A stretch of 64,000 nucleotides of DNA, from positions 124,001 to 188,000 of the forward strand of contig NZ_NWSQ01000001.1 of the NCBI RefSeq assembly GCF_002531725.1, given 5' to 3'. Shown one piece after another: positions 56,397 to 64,000 of this stretch. Positions within the stretch are counted from its first letter, which is position 1. The number at the start of each line of letters is the position of its first letter. A program made the position numbers and the translations under genes. The notes beneath the pieces were generated by a model. It ran no database searches. It saw only the letters and a list, made by a program, of their open reading frames with translations, and had not been told where the DNA came from. This stretch comes from Rhizobium sp. L43 (GTDB taxonomy: Bacteria > Pseudomonadota > Alphaproteobacteria > Rhizobiales > Rhizobiaceae).

Positions 56397-56412
56397 ATAA
56401 CTCCCAGGTTAT
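56397..56412. promoter_or_regulatory. Putative PcaQ box
   Basis: On the minus strand the sequence reads ATAACC-TGGG-AGTTAT. The reported S. meliloti PcaQ box is ATAACC-N4-GGTTAA, so the left half is identical and the right half matches in four of six positions. It lies at the pcaQ start, suggesting control of both pcaQ and the divergent pca operon. Confidence 0.6.
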
Positions 56413-56620
56413 CGAAATGCCTGAAAATATCATTTTACTTAACCGGATCAACCATTCAGTTTTGAAATGAAGGCAGGGTGCGCGGAAAGAGCCAGTCGCC
56501 GCAGCGACGGCCCGTGGCTGTTGTGATGCGCGCAGGAAGAAAATGAATGCCGGCTTGGTGAAGCATCCGACGAGATGCCGCTGCAGGCCTAGGCGAGTTT
56601 GGCGGGAAAGCCAACCCACA

Positions 56621-56709
56621 CTCCGTCATCCTCGGCCTTGAGCCGAGGATCCATGCCGCAGCTTGTGGGTGCCGTGTGGATGTTCGGGTCAAGCCCGAAC
56701 ATGACGGAG
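56621..56709. repeat. 89-bp dispersed inverted repeat in the pcaD leader
   Basis: The ends are CTCCGTCAT and ATGACGGAG. Inside are two small stems, CCTCGGC-TTGA-type GCCGAGG on the left and TTCGGG-TCAAG-CCCGAA on the right. This architecture matches a repeat widespread in alphaproteobacterial genomes. It lies between the PcaQ box and the pcaD ribosome site, so it is likely transcribed in the leader. Confidence 0.7.
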
Positions 56710-56744
56710 GGTGGGGGCTCGGACTTGAACAAGGAGGACGTAAC

Positions 56745-57554
56745 GTGCAATTCGCCCGCATAAACGACGTGACGATCCATTATCAGGTCATCGGCGCCCC
56801 GGCCGACAGGCCGGTGATCGTCTTTACCAATTCGCTCGGGACAGATTTCCGCATCTGGCGCGACGTCGTGGTGCGGCTCGCCGGCGACTTCGCCATCGTG
56901 CTTTACGACAAGCGCGGCCACGGCCTTTCCGATGTCGGCCAGCTCCCCTCATCGATCGAGGACCATGCGACGGATCTCGCCGGCCTGCTCGATCTCTTGT
57001 CGGTTAAGAATGCCGTCATCTCAGGCCTCTCCGTCGGCGGCCTGATCGCCCAGTCGCTTTATCAGCGGCGGCCGGATCTGGTCAGCGCGCTCATCCTTTG
57101 CGACACCGCCCACAAGATCGGCACGGCGGAGAGCTGGAACGCCCGCATCGCCGCCGTCGAGAAAGATGGTATCGGCAGCATCGTCGACGCCATCATGGAG
57201 CGCTGGTTCACGCCGGCCTTCCGCAGGCCCGAAAACACCGCCTATTCCGGCTATTGCAATATGCTGACGCGCCAGCCCGTCGAGGGTTATATCGCCGCCT
57301 GTGCCGCGATCCGCGACGCCGATTTCACCGAGCTGGCAAAGACGATCGCAGTGCCGACGATCTGCATCGTCGGCGACCAGGACGGCTCGACGCCGCCCGA
57401 TCTCGTGCTCTCCACGGCGCGGCTTATCCCTGGCGCCCGTTACGAAGTCATCCCCGATTGCGCCCACATCCCCTGCGTCGAGCAGCCGGAGGCGTTGACG
57501 GCGATCATCCGCGCCTTCCTCACATCCTTTCCGCCTGGAGAAAACAGCCCATGA
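56745..57554 (+). CDS. pcaD: 3-oxoadipate enol-lactonase
   Basis: A 269-residue alpha/beta hydrolase that opens 3-oxoadipate enol-lactone to 3-oxoadipate. The nucleophile serine is in SGLSVGGLIAQ near residue 110, the acid in GDQDGSTPP, and the histidine in CAHIPCVEQP. GTG 56745 is chosen because AAGGAGGAC precedes it by five bases; upstream in-frame codons belong to the repeat. Its stop overlaps the pcaC start. First gene of the pcaDCHGB operon. Confidence 0.95.
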   Translation: MQFARINDVTIHYQVIGAPADRPVIVFTNSLGTDFRIWRDVVVRLAGDFAIVLYDKRGHGLSDVGQLPSSIEDHATDLAGLLDLLSVKNAVISGLSVGGLIAQSLYQRRPDLVSALILCDTAHKIGTAESWNARIAAVEKDGIGSIVDAIMERWFTPAFRRPENTAYSGYCNMLTRQPVEGYIAACAAIRDADFTELAKTIAVPTICIVGDQDGSTPPDLVLSTARLIPGARYEVIPDCAHIPCVEQPEALTAIIRAFLTSFPPGENSP

Positions 57555-57952
57555 ATGAGACCGCCGCCTCCGAGCGCTATCGGCAGGGCATGGCGACCCG
57601 CCGCGCCGTGCTCGGCGACGCCCATGTCGACCGCGCCGCCGCCGCAACGACCGAGTTCGACCGCCCCTTCCAGGAGCTGATCACCGAAGCCGCCTGGGGT
57701 CATGTCTGGTCGCGCCCGGCGCTGACGAAGCGCGAGCGCTCGATCGTCACCATTGCCCTGCTCGCGGCTCTCGGCCAGGACGACGAGGTCGCCATGCATG
57801 TGCGCGCCACCGCCAATACCGGGGCAAGCCGCGAGGATATTTGCGAGGCGCTGCTGCATGTGGCGATCTATGCCGGCGTTCCCGCCGCCAATCATGCGAT
57901 CAAGATTGCCAAGCAGGCCTTTGCACAAATGGACGCCGAAAAGGCGGCCTGA
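57551..57952 (+). CDS. pcaC: 4-carboxymuconolactone decarboxylase
   Basis: A 133-residue AhpD-like helical protein that decarboxylates gamma-carboxymuconolactone to the enol-lactone used by PcaD. Typical stretches are RRAVLGDAHVDRA, ITEAAWGHVWSRP, LTKRERSIVTIALLAALG and EDICEALLHVAIYAGVPAAN. The ATG overlaps the pcaD stop (ATGA), so the two are translationally coupled; pcaH follows after 9 bases. Confidence 0.96.
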   Translation: MNETAASERYRQGMATRRAVLGDAHVDRAAAATTEFDRPFQELITEAAWGHVWSRPALTKRERSIVTIALLAALGQDDEVAMHVRATANTGASREDICEALLHVAIYAGVPAANHAIKIAKQAFAQMDAEKAA

Positions 57953-57961
57953 GGGAGAGAC

Positions 57962-58711
57962 ATGTCCGAACGACCCAACCAAAAGCCCGAGACCGGCGCC
58001 TTCTTCGGCCGCGACCGTGCCTGGCATGCGCCGGCGCTGACCCCTGGCTACAAGACCTCCGTGCTGCGCGCGCCGCAGCGCGCGCTGCTGTCGCTCGACG
58101 GCACGATCTCAGAAACGACAGGCCCGGTCTTCGGCCATTCGATGATCGGCGAGCTCGATAACGACCTGATCCTGAACTACGCGCAGCCCGGCGAAAGCGC
58201 CATCGGCGAGCGCATCATCGTCCACGGCCGCGTGCTCGACGAGCGCGCCAAGCCGGTAGCCGGCGCCCTGGTCGAATTCTGGCAGGCCAATGCCGGCGGC
58301 CGCTACCGCCACAAGAAGGAAACCTATCTCGCGGCGATCGACCCGAATTTCGGCGGCTGCGGCCGCGCCATCACCGACGAGGAAGGCCGTTACCATTTCC
58401 GCACCGTCCGCCCCGGCGCCTACCCTTGGCCGAACGGCGTCAACGACTGGCGCCCTGCCCATATCCATTTCTCGATCTTCGGCCACGGCTTTGCCCAGCG
58501 CCTGATCACCCAGATGTATTTCGAGGGCGATCCGATGATTTGGAAATGTCCGATCGTCGGCACCATCCCCGATAAGGCGGCGATCGAGCAACTGATCGCG
58601 CCGCTCGACTGGGGCAATACCATTCCGATGGATTCACGCGCCTATAAATTCGATATCGTGCTGCGCGGCCGCCGCTCAACGATGTTCGAAAACAGGCTGG
58701 AGGGCAACTAA
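57962..58711 (+). CDS. pcaH: Protocatechuate 3,4-dioxygenase, beta subunit
   Basis: A 249-residue intradiol dioxygenase subunit that carries the active-site Fe(III). The four iron ligands can be placed at Tyr115 (GRYRHK), Tyr154 (GAYPWPN), His167 and His169 (PAHIHF). The enzyme cleaves protocatechuate to 3-carboxy-cis,cis-muconate. It is separated from pcaG by 2 bases, as usual for the two subunits. Confidence 0.97.
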   Translation: MSERPNQKPETGAFFGRDRAWHAPALTPGYKTSVLRAPQRALLSLDGTISETTGPVFGHSMIGELDNDLILNYAQPGESAIGERIIVHGRVLDERAKPVAGALVEFWQANAGGRYRHKKETYLAAIDPNFGGCGRAITDEEGRYHFRTVRPGAYPWPNGVNDWRPAHIHFSIFGHGFAQRLITQMYFEGDPMIWKCPIVGTIPDKAAIEQLIAPLDWGNTIPMDSRAYKFDIVLRGRRSTMFENRLEGN

Positions 58712-58713
58712 CC

Positions 58714-59325
58714 ATGCAGCAGCTCGGCTATCTCAAGGAAACCCCGTCGCAGACGGCGGGCCCCTATGTCCACATCGGCCTGACGCCGAATTTCTGCGAC
58801 ATAGCGGGCGTCTACGGCACCGATCTCGGCATCGAGATGGTCAATGACAAGACGCTCGGCGAACGCATCACCGTCACCGGCCGGATCTTCGACGGCGCCG
58901 GCGCATTGGTGCGCGATGCCGTTATCGAGATCTGGCAGGCCGACAGCGCCGGCCTCTACAACAGCCCGTCGGAAATGCGCGGCGCCGCCGACCCGAACTT
59001 TACCGGCTGGGGCCGCTGCCCGACCCGCGCCGAGGACGGCGTCTACAGCTTCGAGACCATCAAGCCCGGCCGCGTTCCCTTCAAGGACGGCCGCAGACAA
59101 GCCCCGCACATCACCGTCTGGATCGTCGCCCGCGGCATCAATATCGGCCTGCATACGCGCATGTATTTCCCGGAGGAGACGGAGGCCAACGCTAGCGACC
59201 CGCTGCTGTCGCGCATCGAACATCGCGAACGCGTCGCAACGATGGTCGCCACCCGCGACGGCGCGACCTGCCATTTCGACATTCATCTGCAAGGCCCCAA
59301 GGAGACGGTGTTTCTGGATATTTGA
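58714..59325 (+). CDS. pcaG: Protocatechuate 3,4-dioxygenase, alpha subunit
   Basis: A 203-residue partner of PcaH. It shares the dioxygenase fold (KETPSQTAGPYVHIGLTPN, IEIWQADSAGLYNSP, RAEDGVYSFETIKPGRVP, APHITVWIVARGIN) but lacks the complete set of iron ligands, as expected for the alpha subunit. It starts 2 bases after pcaH. A dispersed repeat lies between it and pcaB. Confidence 0.97.
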   Translation: MQQLGYLKETPSQTAGPYVHIGLTPNFCDIAGVYGTDLGIEMVNDKTLGERITVTGRIFDGAGALVRDAVIEIWQADSAGLYNSPSEMRGAADPNFTGWGRCPTRAEDGVYSFETIKPGRVPFKDGRRQAPHITVWIVARGINIGLHTRMYFPEETEANASDPLLSRIEHRERVATMVATRDGATCHFDIHLQGPKETVFLDI

Positions 59326-59364
59326 GAGGTGCTGGTCGCTTGTTCGGAAGGCTCCGCGCAAGCA

Positions 59365-59500
59365 GCCCCCTCACCCTGCCCTCTCCCCAAGGGGAGAGGG
59401 GAACAGTGCCACGCGAGAATATCTGCCCATAAGGCGCCGACGCCGCCGCGATTCCCTTCTCCCCAGCGGGGAGAAGGTGGCGGCAGCCGGATGAGGGGGC
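59365..59500. repeat. 136-bp dispersed inverted repeat between pcaG and pcaB
   Basis: The outer ends are GCCCCCTCA and TGAGGGGGC. Inside are two stems, CTCTCCCC-AA-GGGGAGAG near the left end and CTTCTCCCC-AGC-GGGGAGAAG near the right. This CTCCCC-rich double-hairpin element resembles, but is not identical to, the one in the hut operon and is a common rhizobial intergenic type. Confidence 0.75.
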
Positions 59501-59522
59501 CACCACCACAAACGAGCAAACC

Positions 59523-60569
59523 ATGACCGCATCGCCCTTCGACCATCCCTTCCTCTCCGGCCTGCTCGGCGACGACGAAATCGCGCCCTACTTCTCCGCC
59601 GAGGCCGATATCCGCGCCATGCTCTCCTTCGAGGCCGCGCTCGCAAGGGCCGAAGCAGCGCATGGCCTCATCCCCGGCGACGCCGCAAGGAAGATTGCCG
59701 ACACCTGCGCCGCCTTTTCCCCCGATGTGTCGGCTCTTCGAGCGGCAACGGCAAGGGATGGCGTCGTCGTACCCGACCTCGTCAGGCAGCTGCGCATCGC
59801 GGTCGGCGAGGACGCGGCCAAGAGCCTGCATCTCGGCGCCACCAGCCAGGATGTGATCGACACCAGCCTGATGATCCGGTTGAAGGCCGTCGTCTTCCTG
59901 TTTGCCGGCCGGCTTTCCGCAATTGACGCAGGGCTCGATGGGCTTGACCGCCAGTTCGGCCAAAACCGGCTGATGGGCCATACCCGCATGCAGGCGGCGA
60001 TCCCGATCACTGTCACTGATCGCCTCAATGCCTGGCGCGCGCCGCTGGCGACCTATCGCGACCGCCTGACCGAGCAGAGTTTTCCCGTCCAGTTCGGTGG
60101 GGCCGCCGGCACGCTGGACAAGCTCGGCGCGCAAGGCCCGGCAATCCGCGCCTCGCTCGCCGGGGAACTCGGCCTTACCGACAGACCGCAATGGCAGAGC
60201 GGCCGTCTGCCGATCGCCGATATCGCCGGCCTGTTCGCGTCGATTTCGGGAAGCCTCGGCAAGATCGGCCAGGATATCGCCCTGCTCGCCCAGGCAGGCG
60301 ACGAGATCGAAATCTCAGGCGGCGGCACCTCGTCGGCAATGGCCCACAAGCAGAACCCGGTGGCCGCCGAGGCCCTGATCTCGCTTGCCCGCTTCAACGC
60401 CACTCTTCTGTCGGGCATCCATCAATCCCTCGTCCATGAACAGGAACGCTCCGGTGCAGCCTGGACGCTCGAATGGCTGCTGCTGCCGCAGATGGCGATG
60501 GCAACCGCCGCCAGCCTGCGGCTGGCGAAGGAGTTGACGGGAAATATCAAAAGGCTTGGAGCGGCCTAA
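59523..60569 (+). CDS. pcaB: 3-carboxy-cis,cis-muconate cycloisomerase
   Basis: A 348-residue member of the fumarase/aspartase superfamily that cyclises 3-carboxymuconate to gamma-carboxymuconolactone. Features are SFEAALARAEAAHGLIP, LHLGATSQDVIDTSLMIR, MGHTRMQAAIPIT and the signature GGGTSSAMAHKQNPV. It is shorter than the roughly 450-residue Pseudomonas enzyme because the C-terminal part is missing, which is the common rhizobial form. It is the last pca gene here; pcaIJF are not in the window. Confidence 0.95.
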   Translation: MTASPFDHPFLSGLLGDDEIAPYFSAEADIRAMLSFEAALARAEAAHGLIPGDAARKIADTCAAFSPDVSALRAATARDGVVVPDLVRQLRIAVGEDAAKSLHLGATSQDVIDTSLMIRLKAVVFLFAGRLSAIDAGLDGLDRQFGQNRLMGHTRMQAAIPITVTDRLNAWRAPLATYRDRLTEQSFPVQFGGAAGTLDKLGAQGPAIRASLAGELGLTDRPQWQSGRLPIADIAGLFASISGSLGKIGQDIALLAQAGDEIEISGGGTSSAMAHKQNPVAAEALISLARFNATLLSGIHQSLVHEQERSGAAWTLEWLLLPQMAMATAASLRLAKELTGNIKRLGAA

Positions 60570-60790
60570 AGCGCGTCGCAATCTTTCATATCCGCCCTTC
60601 GCGCGTCTACCTCGAGCGAAACGAGACAAGTTTCATCGAAGGAGCGCATCGTTTCTTTGTCGGCTGTGCCGGCATCGTACATGGCTTCAACCGAGCTGTG
60701 GATCGCTTCGAAAGCATCTTTTGAACTTCCGCTTTGTCTTCATCCTTTGCCTCTGCGCCGCGTCGCCGATATTCGCGCGATCCTAGGTGA

Positions 60791-61621
60791 TCACCCGAGC
60801 TTAGCTATTGCACGCAAATTATCGGCCGTCGTTGTCGGGAATTCGAAGAATTCGAGATAGGCCGGGATTTGTTCGAACAACATGTCCGTCCCGACTTGAA
60901 AGGCGCAGCCCCGCGCCCGTACGGCTTCGAGAAAAGGGGTGATCTCCCGGCTCATCACGACTTCGCCCACAAAGGTCGATGGGGAAATGCGCTCGACATC
61001 GATGGGTAGAGGATCGTTCCGCCGCATGCCGAGCGGGGTGGCGTTGACGACAATGTCGAAACCGGCCGGATCGAGAGAGCCGATCGTGACCTGCAGCTGC
61101 GGATAATATGTCTTCAGCCGGTCGAGCAGCGCGGCCGCGGTCGTCGCATTGGCGTCGAAGATCGCCAGATGGGCCACACCGGCCTGCGCCAGCGACGCGG
61201 CGATCGCCGAGCCGACGCCACCGGCACCGACGACGAGCGCCTGCGCGCCTTCGACCTTCTTGCCCTTGCGCAGAACGCCGCGAACGAAACCCTCGCCGTC
61301 GAACATGTCGCCGATCAGCCTGCCGTCCGAACCGAGACGCACCGCATTGCACGAGCCCGCGACTTTGGCGTTGGTCGATGCTTCGTCGAGCAGCGCCATC
61401 GTCGAAATCTTGTGCGGCATGGTGATCAGCGCGCCGTGAATATTGGAGAGCCGGAAGCAAAGCTTCAAGAAGGCGGGATAGTCCTCCGGCCTGCAGCCCA
61501 TCGGCACGACGACCGCGTCGATCCCGGTCTTTTCGAAATACGGATTGTAGATCAGAGGCGCCTTGAAGGACTCGGTGGGATAGCCGAGATGGGCGATGAG
61601 TTTGGTCGTCCCGGTGATCAT
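60791..61621 (-). CDS. Shikimate dehydrogenase-family oxidoreductase, divergent type
   Basis: A 276-residue protein of the shikimate/quinate dehydrogenase fold. Catalytic Lys71 lies in ITMPHK, Asn92 in GSCNAV and Asp108 in MFDGEGF; the NADP-binding motif is VVGAGGVGSAIAAS near 130. The shikimate-carboxylate site normally reading S-x-S reads GYPTESFKAP, so the substrate may differ from shikimate. It overlaps the Gfo/Idh/MocA gene by 4 bases and belongs to an operon with an amino-acid-type importer, so a catabolic role is more likely than aromatic synthesis. Confidence 0.85.
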   Translation of the reverse strand: MITGTTKLIAHLGYPTESFKAPLIYNPYFEKTGIDAVVVPMGCRPEDYPAFLKLCFRLSNIHGALITMPHKISTMALLDEASTNAKVAGSCNAVRLGSDGRLIGDMFDGEGFVRGVLRKGKKVEGAQALVVGAGGVGSAIAASLAQAGVAHLAIFDANATTAAALLDRLKTYYPQLQVTIGSLDPAGFDIVVNATPLGMRRNDPLPIDVERISPSTFVGEVVMSREITPFLEAVRARGCAFQVGTDMLFEQIPAYLEFFEFPTTTADNLRAIAKLG

Positions 61622-62667
61622 GTGGCTGGACTTTCAGAGAGGTGGATCATCGTCCCCGAGCTTGCCGATCTCTTGATCGCTTCGACGACCTTGAGGGTGG
61701 CGAGGCCCTCTCGCCCGCTGACGAGAGGCGCGGCATCGCCGCGAATGACATCGCAAAAATGGCTGAGCTGAAGGCAAAGCGGATCGGCTGCTTCGCAGGG
61801 CATGCGCTCCTCGGCGAGCTGCTCCAGCCAATCCGGCTTCGACGTGCTCGTCCAGAGCGTCAAATCAGGCAAGCCGAGCGAACCCTTGGTGCCGCCGATC
61901 TGGTAGCAATGACCGGCATAGCGGGGAAACGCAGGGTTCTCGCCGGTGGTCGCCTCCCAGCTCCAGGGCGCGGCCACGGCATCGCTGCCGGTGAGCGTGG
62001 CCAGAATGCCGCTGGCGAACCGCAGGGAGACGACGGCCGTATCCTCGACGGCGTGGTGCCGCACGGCGTGCGATTCCATCGCATGCACGGCTTCGACTTC
62101 GCCGAACAGAAATCGGAACAGGTCGACATCGTGGATCAGGTTGACGAAGACCGGGCCGGCGCCCGCCTCACGCCGCCAGGGGATGTCGAAATAGTCGTCA
62201 GGCTTGGCGACCCAGAAGGTGCCATGCACCGTGACGATCCGGCCAAGCCTGCCGCCGTCGACGATCTGCTTGGCGGCCTGAACGATCGGGTTGTAGCGCC
62301 GGTGATGGCCGACCAGGAGCGGGATCCCTGCCCTCTCGCCGGCGGCAACGAGCCTTGCAGCGGCATCGACATCGTCGGCGATCGGTTTTTCCAAGAGAAC
62401 AGGAATGCCCGCGGCGATGACTTCCAGTCCGTTCTCGACGTGAAGCTGGTTCGGCGTTGCGACGATGACGCCGTCAGGTCTGTCCTCGGCAGGCATGTCC
62501 GAGAAGCTGCGATACCACAGGATGCCGGTATTCCGGGCGAAATCACGACCGGCCGAAGACGGATCGACCACGGCGGAGAGAACGGTTCCGGGCTCGGATA
62601 TCACCCGCTCGGCATGGCGTCTGCCGATCAGGCCGGCTCCCATGACTGCAATCTCCAGCGGCTTCAT
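61618..62667 (-). CDS. Gfo/Idh/MocA-family oxidoreductase
   Basis: A 349-residue NAD(P)-dependent dehydrogenase. The Rossmann motif AVMGAGLIGRRHAE opens it; VATPNQLHVE and LLEKPIADD, carrying the conserved EKP, follow at about residues 70-100, and GHHRRYNPIVQAAKQ is near 120. The C-terminal half is the usual beta-sheet domain. These enzymes oxidise sugars, inositols or related polyols. It overlaps the shikimate-dehydrogenase-like gene by 4 bases, so the two probably work in one pathway. Confidence 0.9.
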   Translation of the reverse strand: MKPLEIAVMGAGLIGRRHAERVISEPGTVLSAVVDPSSAGRDFARNTGILWYRSFSDMPAEDRPDGVIVATPNQLHVENGLEVIAAGIPVLLEKPIADDVDAAARLVAAGERAGIPLLVGHHRRYNPIVQAAKQIVDGGRLGRIVTVHGTFWVAKPDDYFDIPWRREAGAGPVFVNLIHDVDLFRFLFGEVEAVHAMESHAVRHHAVEDTAVVSLRFASGILATLTGSDAVAAPWSWEATTGENPAFPRYAGHCYQIGGTKGSLGLPDLTLWTSTSKPDWLEQLAEERMPCEAADPLCLQLSHFCDVIRGDAAPLVSGREGLATLKVVEAIKRSASSGTMIHLSESPAT

Positions 62668-62719
62668 GATCGGCTCCGAGAATGGGCGAGATTTGATGGT
62701 TGATCCGCGTTGAAACGGC

Positions 62720-63484
<765 letters not shown>

Positions 63485-63539
63485 CGGTAGAACTCCAGGA
63501 TTGGCGGCCAAGGCCGCATCGAAGAACAAGGGATGCGGA

Positions 63540-64000
63540 TCAGCGCGCAGAGGCGGCGAACTTTCGCTCGAGGCGCGCGCCGAGAATCGTCAGCGGGCAG
63601 CACATCAGGAAATACAGGATGCCGACGATGCCGAAGACCGTCAGCGGCTGGAAGATCTGATTGGAGATGATGTTGCCGGCCCGCGTCAGCTCGGTGAAAC
63701 CGACGATCGAGGCCAGCGAGGTGCCTTTGATCAGCTGCACGAGGAAACCGACCGTGGCCGGCAGCGAGATACGCAGCGCCTGCGGCAGGATGACGTCCCT
63801 CATGCGGGAGATGTAACGGAGGCTCAAAGCCTTTGCCGCTTCCGTCTGGCCGCGCGGGACCGCTTCGATCGATCCGCGCCAGATCTCGCCGAGATAGGCG
63901 CTGGCATGCAGCGTCAGTCCGATGGCGACGGCCACCCAGGCATCGAGCATCAAGCCCACCAAAGCCAGGCCGTAATAGACCACGAAAAGCTGCATCAGAA
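63540..64000 (-). CDS. Polar amino-acid-type ABC importer permease (N-terminus beyond the window)
   Basis: The open frame runs to the right edge, so only the C-terminal 150 or so residues are seen. They include VQLF-type [15 protein letters not shown], the coupling loop [20 protein letters not shown] and a conserved [14 protein letters not shown]. It is a His/Glu/Gln-family permease. A first ATG is visible at 63995, but homologues extend further upstream, so the true start lies outside. Confidence 0.9.
   Translation of the reverse strand, partial: LMQLFVVYYGLALVGLMLDAWVAVAIGLTLHASAYLGEIWRGSIEAVPRGQTEAAKALSLRYISRMRDVILPQALRISLPATVGFLVQLIKGTSLASIVGFTELTRAGNIISNQIFQPLTVFGIVGILYFLMCCPLTILGARLERKFAASAR

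Noticed and set aside
60570..60790. A short frame at 60721-60786 that resembles a signal peptide (LNFRFVFILCLCAASPIFARS).
   Set aside because: It stops after 21 codons with no mature protein and no ribosome site; at most it is a remnant. The rest of the gap shows nothing firm.

Overview
The window looks like about 64 kb of replicon from a Rhizobium-type alphaproteobacterium (R. leguminosarum / R. etli group). The reasons are the high GC content and GC-rich third codon positions, many ABC uptake systems for plant-derived compounds, a pcaQ-pcaDCHGB cluster, a hut cluster using the HutF/HutG route, an agp-type alpha-galactoside operon, and several intergenic palindromic repeats of the kind common in rhizobia. 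No rRNA, tRNA, CRISPR array, insertion sequence or replication origin was seen.

Layout. 0-1.2 kb: a gene tail and a secreted protein of unknown function. 1.3-9.9 kb: an arabinoside module with a winged-helix regulator, a GH51 alpha-L-arabinofuranosidase and a five-gene peptide/oligosaccharide-type ABC importer. 10-13.2 kb: an accessory block of four adjacent predicted nuclease-fold genes (DUF2726; a frameshifted PD-(D/E)XK gene; a small PD-(D/E)XK-like gene; an HNH endonuclease). 13.4-16.6 kb: a class III cyclase-TPR protein and two small accessory genes. 16.7-26.8 kb: an alpha-galactoside operon in which two GH4 glycosidases bracket an AgpABCD-type importer, with a divergent AraC regulator. 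26.8-33.4 kb: a methyltransferase, a tight trio of small genes, a dimethylglycine/sarcosine dehydrogenase-like protein, a PAP2 phosphatase and a secreted protein.

33.4-47.4 kb is a double histidine-type locus. The left operon is an amino-acid ABC importer plus a histidine ammonia-lyase homologue that lacks the MIO cofactor tripeptide; a HutC-type regulator diverges from it. The right part is the true hut pathway: hutF with a second HutC-type regulator, diverging from hutI-hutH-hutG-hutU-hutD. 47.5-54.2 kb holds a J-domain protein, a DUF899 protein, a redox/aromatic operon (LigB-type dioxygenase, thioredoxin-fold protein, DoxX, quinone reductase) with a divergent LysR gene, and an alpha/beta hydrolase. 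54.2-55.4 kb is a RES-Xre toxin-antitoxin pair. 55.5-60.6 kb is the protocatechuate branch (pcaQ diverging from pcaD-C-H-G-B). 60.8-64 kb is a shikimate-dehydrogenase-like gene, a Gfo/Idh/MocA oxidoreductase and the start of an amino-acid ABC importer that runs off the window.

Together the region reads as a catabolic segment (arabinosides, alpha-galactosides, histidine, protocatechuate) interrupted by a nuclease-rich accessory block and a toxin-antitoxin pair. The most unusual items are the nuclease block, the MIO-less lyase homologue, the CxxHxxCxxC sugar-operon regulator and a cluster of three 14-bp palindromes at 52.9-53.05 kb.
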